Source: Clostridium frigoris
GTDB lineage: Bacteria; Bacillota; Clostridia; Clostridiales; Clostridiaceae
DNA: 64,000 bases
Assembly (NCBI RefSeq): GCF_018861865.1
Contig: NZ_JAHLDV010000009.1
Coordinates: forward strand, 1-64,000
Reading direction: 5' to 3'
In this document: positions 63,614 through 64,000 of the stretch, in pieces
Layout of the letters: every line of letters begins with the position of its first letter
Numbering within the stretch: the first letter of the stretch is position 1
Notes under the pieces: model-generated
What the model saw: only the letters and a program-made list of their open reading frames with translations
Told to the model about the DNA's origin: nothing
The model's database searches: none
Made by a program: the position numbers and the translations under genes

Positions 63614-63835
63614 CTATTTTAATATTAACTATATTTCATTATCCATTTTATATAATATTGTTATGTAATCGTTAATTAAAGTTGAAAATTATACGTTTAG
63701 AAACACAAATCGACTATTAAAACACAATATAGTCAATAAACGCACTAATACGTAGCATATGAACCGTTTTTATGTATATATCGACTATACCCTATTATTG
63801 ATAGGACTGTAACATCTATTCACAGTTTATGGAGT

Positions 63836-63903
63836 TTTGCAAACAGACAATCCTATGATATTATATAAGTTGTTAGCTCTAATTAAGGTAAATTTGCTAA
63901 CAA
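63836..63903 (+). promoter_or_regulatory. Promoter and operator of OpuC copy 4
   Basis: TTTGCA (63836-63841) and TATTAT (63859-63864) are 17 bp apart. Just downstream, TTGTTAGC (63870-63877) and GCTAACAA (63896-63903) are perfect 8-bp inverted arms with an 18-bp spacer. The half-site TTGTTA also occurs in the operators of copies 1 and 2, in the opposite order. In the copy 3 counterpart both promoter boxes and the palindrome are weaker. Confidence 0.7.
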
Positions 63904-63930
63904 TGTATTATTATATTGAGGAGAGGTTAT

Positions 63931-64000
63931 ATGTTAGAGTTTAAGAACATACGGAAGGTTTTTAAGAATAAAACCGTAATAAACGACATTAGTTTTACAG
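63931..64000 (+). CDS. OpuC-type ATPase (copy 4), 5' end only
   Basis: ATG 63931 with GAGGAGAGG upstream; 23 codons are in view (LEFKNIRKVFKNKTVINDI follows the Met), the same as the first codons of copy 3 except for two silent-looking changes. It continues beyond the window. Because copy 3 is broken, this is likely to be the working ATPase of the pair, but its intactness cannot be judged here. Confidence 0.85.
   Translation, partial: MLEFKNIRKVFKNKTVINDISFT

Overview
The window reads as chromosomal DNA of a low-GC Gram-positive anaerobe, most likely Clostridium sensu stricto. The reasons are very AT-rich intergenic DNA, strong GGAGG-type ribosome sites with frequent TTG and GTG starts, a Feo iron-uptake operon, CNNM/CorC-type transporters, YvrJ and lmo0937-type small proteins, and clostridial-type riboswitches. 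I do not assign a species. No rRNA, tRNA, phage, transposase or CRISPR array was found.

1-15,651 (+) is a Wzx/Wzy-type exopolysaccharide (EPS) cluster. It holds an initiating undecaprenyl-phosphate sugar transferase, rmlA-rmlB-rmlC for dTDP-rhamnose, a GT2/pyruvyltransferase fusion, a Wzx flippase, three more GT2 enzymes, a Wzz-like chain-length protein, an unusual BY-kinase-like ATPase (Walker A Lys changed to Arg, no Tyr tail), a DUF1972 glycosyltransferase, a GT4 glycosyltransferase and a Wzy-like polymerase. It ends in a 22-bp perfect stem. From 16,161 to 20,474 (-) lie three paralogous exported parallel beta-helix proteins. The first two sit behind a class I cyclic-di-GMP riboswitch. EPS genes resume with rmlD, an F420-dehydrogenase-beta-like Fe-S protein, a truncated GT4 duplicate, a CapD-type dehydratase and an SGNH hydrolase, interrupted by an FtsX/LolD-type ABC pair and several small proteins.

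30,000-42,300 is mostly housekeeping and transport: two tandem CNNM/CorC proteins, argC with tandem ARG boxes, a GNAT enzyme, feoA-feoA-feoB, and a separately Fur-boxed DUF2325 plus Cys-rich FeoC-like pair. These are followed by a PAS histidine kinase, a membrane-anchored orphan protein and an acyltransferase.

42,350-50,143 (-) carries two complete OpuC-type compatible-solute transporters (ATPase with CBS domains plus permease/binding-protein fusion). Each has a palindromic operator over its promoter, and a GntR/RCK_C (BusR-like) regulator lies upstream. A third copy at 60,838-63,557 (+) has a nonsense codon in its ATPase and a decayed promoter. A fourth copy starts at 63,931 and runs off the window. 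This points to heavy investment in osmoprotection, probably under c-di-AMP control.

50,400-60,474 holds a secreted His-tailed protein, mgtE, galE, a guanidine-I riboswitch with its SMR exporter, a nitroreductase, a membrane-anchored MutS-like ATPase, a cytidylate-kinase-like protein and a DUF441 protein. A family of about 228-bp palindromic repeats (two full, two partial copies) is scattered through the window. Its stems covary between copies, and its two apical hairpins carry ACAGGAYGT loops. This is the least explained structure here.
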